Assembly: GCA_938084845.1 (NCBI GenBank)
Contig: CALKEB010000054.1
Span: forward strand, 1-37,784
DNA length: 37,784 nt
Direction of reading: 5' to 3'
Origin: an uncultured Polaribacter sp.
GTDB lineage: Bacteria > Bacteroidota > Bacteroidia > Flavobacteriales > Flavobacteriaceae
Shown one piece after another: positions 34,955 to 37,784 of the stretch; the stretch's first letter is position 1; each line of letters opens with the position of its first letter. The position numbers and the translations under genes were made by a program. The notes under the pieces are model-generated. The model saw only the letters and a list, made by a program, of their open reading frames with translations. It was not told where the DNA came from and made no database searches.

Positions 34955-34993
34955 AAAAAAGTCTTCTCATTCTCCTAAAAAAGTCTTCTCATT
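34955..34993. repeat. 17-bp tandem direct repeat upstream of recA
   Basis: The sequence AAAAAAGTCTTCTCATT occurs at 34955-34971 and again at 34977-34993, a 22-bp period with a 5-nt spacer (TCTCC-like). It sits 45-83 nt before the recA ATG, in the region where promoter or control elements are expected. It could be a small tandem duplication or a tandem binding site. Confidence 0.8.
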
Positions 34994-35023
34994 TTATGTT
35001 ATTTTTACTAAAAATTAGTTAAG

Positions 35024-35815
35024 ATGAAATAAATAATTATTTTAGAAAATAGCAACAGTAAAGTAAGTATAGAAAATGGCGAATTAATTAGTTTTATTTT
35101 TAAAGGTGATGAATATGTACACCAAAAAGGAAATAAAGGTTGGCGAAAATCTGATGATGAAATGTTTCCTGTAATTGGGCCTACCTCTATGAATAATTTT
35201 AAAATTCATACCCAAAAAGGTGAGGCCATACAAGATCAGCATGGTTTACTTCGTGAATTAGAATATGAATTATTTTATGAAGATAATGCTTGTGTAAAAT
35301 TTATAAAAAGTTACGCTACTAATACTAAAATTAACAATGCAAAGTTTCCGGAAAAATCTACAGAACCGCTTTTAAATTGGCCTTTTGATTTTACCTTCGA
35401 AAAACACTTTACATTAAAAGAAGGTATACTAGAAATAAATTTTATTATTAACTCATTAGAAGGTATGCCTTATATGTTGGGTTATCACCCTGCATTTATG
35501 TTGTCTGACACTGGTAAAGAAATTTTAATTGCTAATGATAAAAATATTACATTAGAAAATATTTACGAAGCTGGGCATAATGCATTTCCTGTTTTAAATA
35601 CAGATAAAATTGTGCTTAAAAATATAGATAGAAATGATTTAGAAATCACAACTACAAGTTTTGATAATTTTATGTTATAGACACAGGTTGATAACATGTT
35701 ATGTATAGAACTAATTACACAATATACCTCTTATATAAATCAAAAATTCTTTGAAGACAACATGTGTCTTTCTAAAGGTAAAAATGAATTTTCTGTGACA
35801 GTAAAAGTTATTTAA
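35024..35815 (+). pseudogene. Aldose 1-epimerase (galactose mutarotase-like) gene with two in-frame stop codons
   Basis: One continuous frame of 264 codons from ATG 35024 to TAA 35813-35815 encodes an aldose-1-epimerase-like protein, as judged from EMFPVIGPT, LNWPFDFTFEKHFTL, and MLGYHPAFMLS (mutarotase His region). It contains TAA at codon 3 (35030-35032) and TAG at codon 219 (35678-35680). The second is probably a TGG-to-TAG change, since the frame resumes as TQVDNMLCIE, the usual continuation after FML-Trp. No frameshift is seen. The uninterrupted part from ATG 35162 would give only 172 residues without the N-terminal strands or the C-terminal 45 residues, so it is probably inactive. Confidence 0.85.
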
Positions 35816-35819
35816 GTTC

Positions 35820-36389
35820 ATGAAAGAACATCGTCATTTTATACTTCATAAACCTTATGGTTATTTATCTCAATTTATAACCAATCAAACTAAGCGAAAG
35901 AAAAAGATGTTGGGAGAATTATATGATTTTCCTGAAGGAACAATGGCTATTGGACGTTTAGATTTTGCGTCTGAAGGTTTACTTTTATTAACAACAGATG
36001 GTAAAGTATCTCAAGAAATTAGGAGCAGTAAATACGAAAAAGAGTATTATGTTCAGGTAGATGGTTTAATAACTCAAGAAGCTATAGAACAACTTAAAAA
36101 AGGAGTAGAAATTGGTTTTGAAGGAAAAAAATACATAACAAAACTAGGAAAATCATCTATTATTAACAATCCTGAATTTCCTTTAAGAAGTAAGAAAATT
36201 AGAGACGACAGACATGGGCCCACAAGTTGGATTTCTGTAATTATAAGAGAAGGCAAGTTTAGGCAAGTTCGAAAAATGACAGCTGCTGTTGGTTACCCAA
36301 CTTTACGTTTAGTACGTATTAGGATTGGTACAATTACTATTGATGATTTAAAAAATGGTGAAGTTCAAGAAGTAAATCAACTACTTTAA
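35820..36389 (+). CDS. 23S rRNA pseudouridine synthase, RsuA/RluE family
   Basis: It converts a uridine of ribosomal RNA to pseudouridine; closest by layout to RluE (U2457 of 23S rRNA). The catalytic motif GRLDFASEGLLLLTTDG carries Asp48, HKPYGYLSQF is motif I, and EGKFRQVRKMTAAVGYPTLRLVR is the conserved C-terminal region. There is no N-terminal S4 domain, as in RluE and unlike RsuA or RluB. Length is 189 residues. It starts 4 nt after the end of the epimerase pseudogene, so it may depend on that transcript. It overlaps the convergent GNAT gene by 4 nt. Confidence 0.9.
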   Translation: MKEHRHFILHKPYGYLSQFITNQTKRKKKMLGELYDFPEGTMAIGRLDFASEGLLLLTTDGKVSQEIRSSKYEKEYYVQVDGLITQEAIEQLKKGVEIGFEGKKYITKLGKSSIINNPEFPLRSKKIRDDRHGPTSWISVIIREGKFRQVRKMTAAVGYPTLRLVRIRIGTITIDDLKNGEVQEVNQLL

Positions 36390-36826
36390 TCTCTATCCAT
36401 TCTAATATGTGGTATACCATCTTCTAAATATTCATCATTTACTTGATAAAAACCATGCGATTCGTAAAACTTCTTTAAATACTTTTGTGCTGAAATAGTG
36501 ATTTTATCTACTTTATAATACTCTTTAATAGCTTTTAAAGAAGCTTTCATAATTTGATGACCGTAGTTAAATTTTCTTTCAGTTTCTTTAACTAAGACTC
36601 TACCAATACTTGAGTTATTAAAATAATCTTCAGGTTTAAAAATACGTGTGTATGCAATTAAAACATCATTCTTATAACCCAAAACATGCAACGCCTTTTG
36701 ATCTTTAAAATCAATATCTTGATACACACAATCTTGTTCTACCACAAAAACTTCAGATCGTAATTGAAGAATACTATACAAGTCTGTAGTATTAAGTTCT
36801 GAAAAACTTTTTACTAAAGTAATCAT
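36386..36826 (-). CDS. GNAT-family N-acetyltransferase (ElaA-like)
   Basis: The protein is 146 residues long from the ATG at 36826. It resembles the ElaA-type group: LRSEVFVVEQDCVYQDIDFKD near the N terminus is the characteristic motif, followed by the strand IGRVLVKETER, a KFNYGHQIMKASL acetyl-CoA loop and ISAQKYLKKFYESHGF. The substrate is unknown. The start shares one base with the rpiB stop (TAATG), indicating translational coupling. A longer frame beginning 12 nt earlier overlaps rpiB and is less likely. Confidence 0.85.
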   Translation of the reverse strand: MITLVKSFSELNTTDLYSILQLRSEVFVVEQDCVYQDIDFKDQKALHVLGYKNDVLIAYTRIFKPEDYFNNSSIGRVLVKETERKFNYGHQIMKASLKAIKEYYKVDKITISAQKYLKKFYESHGFYQVNDEYLEDGIPHIRMDRD

Positions 36827-37260
36827 TAACCAGCACAAGAAATTTTGTTTACTCTATTTGCATGACGTCCACCTTCAAATTCGGTATTTAAAAATACATC
36901 TACAAAACCAAGAGCTTGTTGTAAGGACACAAAACGAGCAGGAATAGTTAAAATATTAGCATTATTATGTTGTCTTGTTAAAGCAACCAACTCATTATTC
37001 CAACACAAAGCAGCTCTAATACCTTGATGTTTATTAGCTGTTATTTGTGCACCATTACCAGAACCACATAAAATAATACCTAATTCTGCTTTACCAGACT
37101 CAATTGCATCTGCTGTTGGATGGATAGCATCAGGATAATCCATAGAATTATTAGTATCCGTTCCAAAATTTAGAATAGAATATCCTTTTTCTTTTAAATG
37201 TTTTATAATTTCGAACTTATATTCAGTTCCTGCGTGATCATTACCTATGGCAATTGTCAT
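36826..37260 (-). CDS. rpiB: Ribose 5-phosphate isomerase B
   Basis: It interconverts ribose 5-phosphate and ribulose 5-phosphate in the pentose phosphate pathway. It has the RpiB/LacAB signature: GNDHAG (6-11) at the N terminus, ILCGSGNG with the catalytic Cys65, ANKHQGIRAALCWN, and the His-containing TRQHNNANIL. The length of 144 is normal. It is the first gene of a two-gene unit with the ElaA-like GNAT. No clear TAnnTTTG box could be placed in front of it. Confidence 0.94.
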   Translation of the reverse strand: MTIAIGNDHAGTEYKFEIIKHLKEKGYSILNFGTDTNNSMDYPDAIHPTADAIESGKAELGIILCGSGNGAQITANKHQGIRAALCWNNELVALTRQHNNANILTIPARFVSLQQALGFVDVFLNTEFEGGRHANRVNKISCAG

Positions 37261-37784
37261 AATAAATTGATTTTATTGCGTTTAAAAGGTGTAAAAATAT
37301 ATAATTTAATGGTTATTAACAGTTATAAATTTTAAAAATTTATCAATTTTTAATAACTACTTATTTTTAAAGCTTTTATATATTTTAAGTAAATGTTAAG
37401 AACTTATCATTAAAAACTTAAAAGTTTTTTTTGTGTATTTAAATATTATTACAATACAAGGATGTAAACCACATACGCAACTTTTATTATTGATTTTTAA
37501 TAAAAGTTTATCAACATAAATTTTACAATTAATTTACATTAATCCTTCTATTAATTATGAGTAAAAGTATGTGAACTACTATTTATAAGTTTTGTTAATA
37601 AGTGTATTTTTTAATTGATTTTTAAGAAGTTGGGTTACTTATAAAATGTCAATAGTTTTTAATAACTGATATTATAAAATTTAAAACTAAAATTTTATTA
37701 TAGCTATTCACATACTATTATAAACATCATTGTTTTTTAAAATTTTTAAAAAGAAAAAGTATAATACTATATAATGTTAATAAG
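37261..37784. other. 524-bp gene-free, extremely AT-rich region with DnaA-box-like sites
   Basis: No credible coding frame is present on either strand. The region contains four TTATNAACA sites: 37313-37321 (+), 37508-37516 (+), 37593-37601 (-) and 37775-37783 (-), resembling DnaA boxes with one or two differences from TTATCCACA. Poly-A/T stretches such as TTTTTTAAAATTTTTAAAAA near 37734 could unwind easily. An inverted repeat AGTATGTGAA/TTCACATACT spans 37566-37716. It could be an origin, or the promoter region of rpiB and of a gene beyond the edge. Confidence 0.5.
37566..37716. repeat. Long-spaced inverted repeat (10-bp arms)
   Basis: AGTATGTGAA at 37566-37575 is the exact reverse complement of TTCACATACT at 37707-37716. 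Similarity continues inward with a few mismatches (CTACTAT versus TAGCTAT), giving about 20 imperfect positions. The spacing is too long for a terminator. Confidence 0.6.

Noticed and set aside
34911..34970. 20-residue N-terminal extension of RecA
   Set aside because: RecA proteins begin near MAADKEK; the extension is not homologous to RecA and reaches into the repeat region.

Overview
The window is a strongly AT-rich chromosomal segment from a member of the Bacteroidota, most likely family Flavobacteriaceae (Polaribacter/Tenacibaculum-like). The evidence is the repeated -7 promoter element TAnnTTTG (three copies with a TTTG at -33), the near absence of Shine-Dalgarno sequences, and the gene families present: NADP-type glutamate dehydrogenase, SDR-type threonine dehydrogenase, a flavobacterial RecX, DUF547, and a type III PKS operon of the kind I know from this family. 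The genus is inference from protein style, not proof.

Left part (1-8.2 kb): the C-terminal end of an unknown gene, a CAU-anticodon tRNA with its own promoter and terminator, and a polyprenyl diphosphate synthase on the minus strand. Next comes a tight plus-strand operon tetR-tolC-hlyD-RND, a regulated tripartite efflux pump, closed by a strong hairpin terminator. An inverted repeat in front of tetR is a good candidate operator.

8.3-13.3 kb: recX, two small lipoproteins in a minus-strand pair, threonine 3-dehydrogenase, an atypical thioredoxin-fold protein (WCGD), and an orphan ABC ATPase paired with a small conserved protein.

13.3-21.6 kb: the most interesting region. Ten minus-strand genes with overlaps or very short gaps look like one biosynthetic operon. 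In transcription order they are: a GNAT acetyltransferase (frameshifted here), a DAO-type flavoenzyme, a PHBH/geranylgeranyl-reductase-type flavoenzyme, a SAM methyltransferase, a type III polyketide synthase (intact Cys-His-Asn triad), an SDR with an enoyl-reductase-like Y-X6-K signature, a FabZ-like dehydratase, a FabF-like ketosynthase, an acyl carrier protein, a phosphopantetheinyl transferase and a Gre-like small protein. A small dedicated type II fatty-acid synthase may make the acyl starter. The type III PKS would then extend and cyclise it, and the methyltransferase and flavoenzymes would tailor the resulting phenolic or pyrone lipid.

21.6-37.8 kb: mainly housekeeping genes: DinB, an alpha/beta hydrolase, GdhA, PheS, an NhaC-type antiporter, a PNPOx-like protein, a DUF547 protein, a gpsA-ACT protein-MFS operon, dut, a GNAT, recA, an aldose-1-epimerase-like pseudogene with two in-frame nonsense codons, an RluE-like pseudouridine synthase, and an rpiB-GNAT pair. 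The last 524 bases contain no gene. They are extremely AT-rich and carry four TTATNAACA sites resembling DnaA boxes, two on each strand, so they could be an origin or a regulatory region belonging to a gene beyond the edge.
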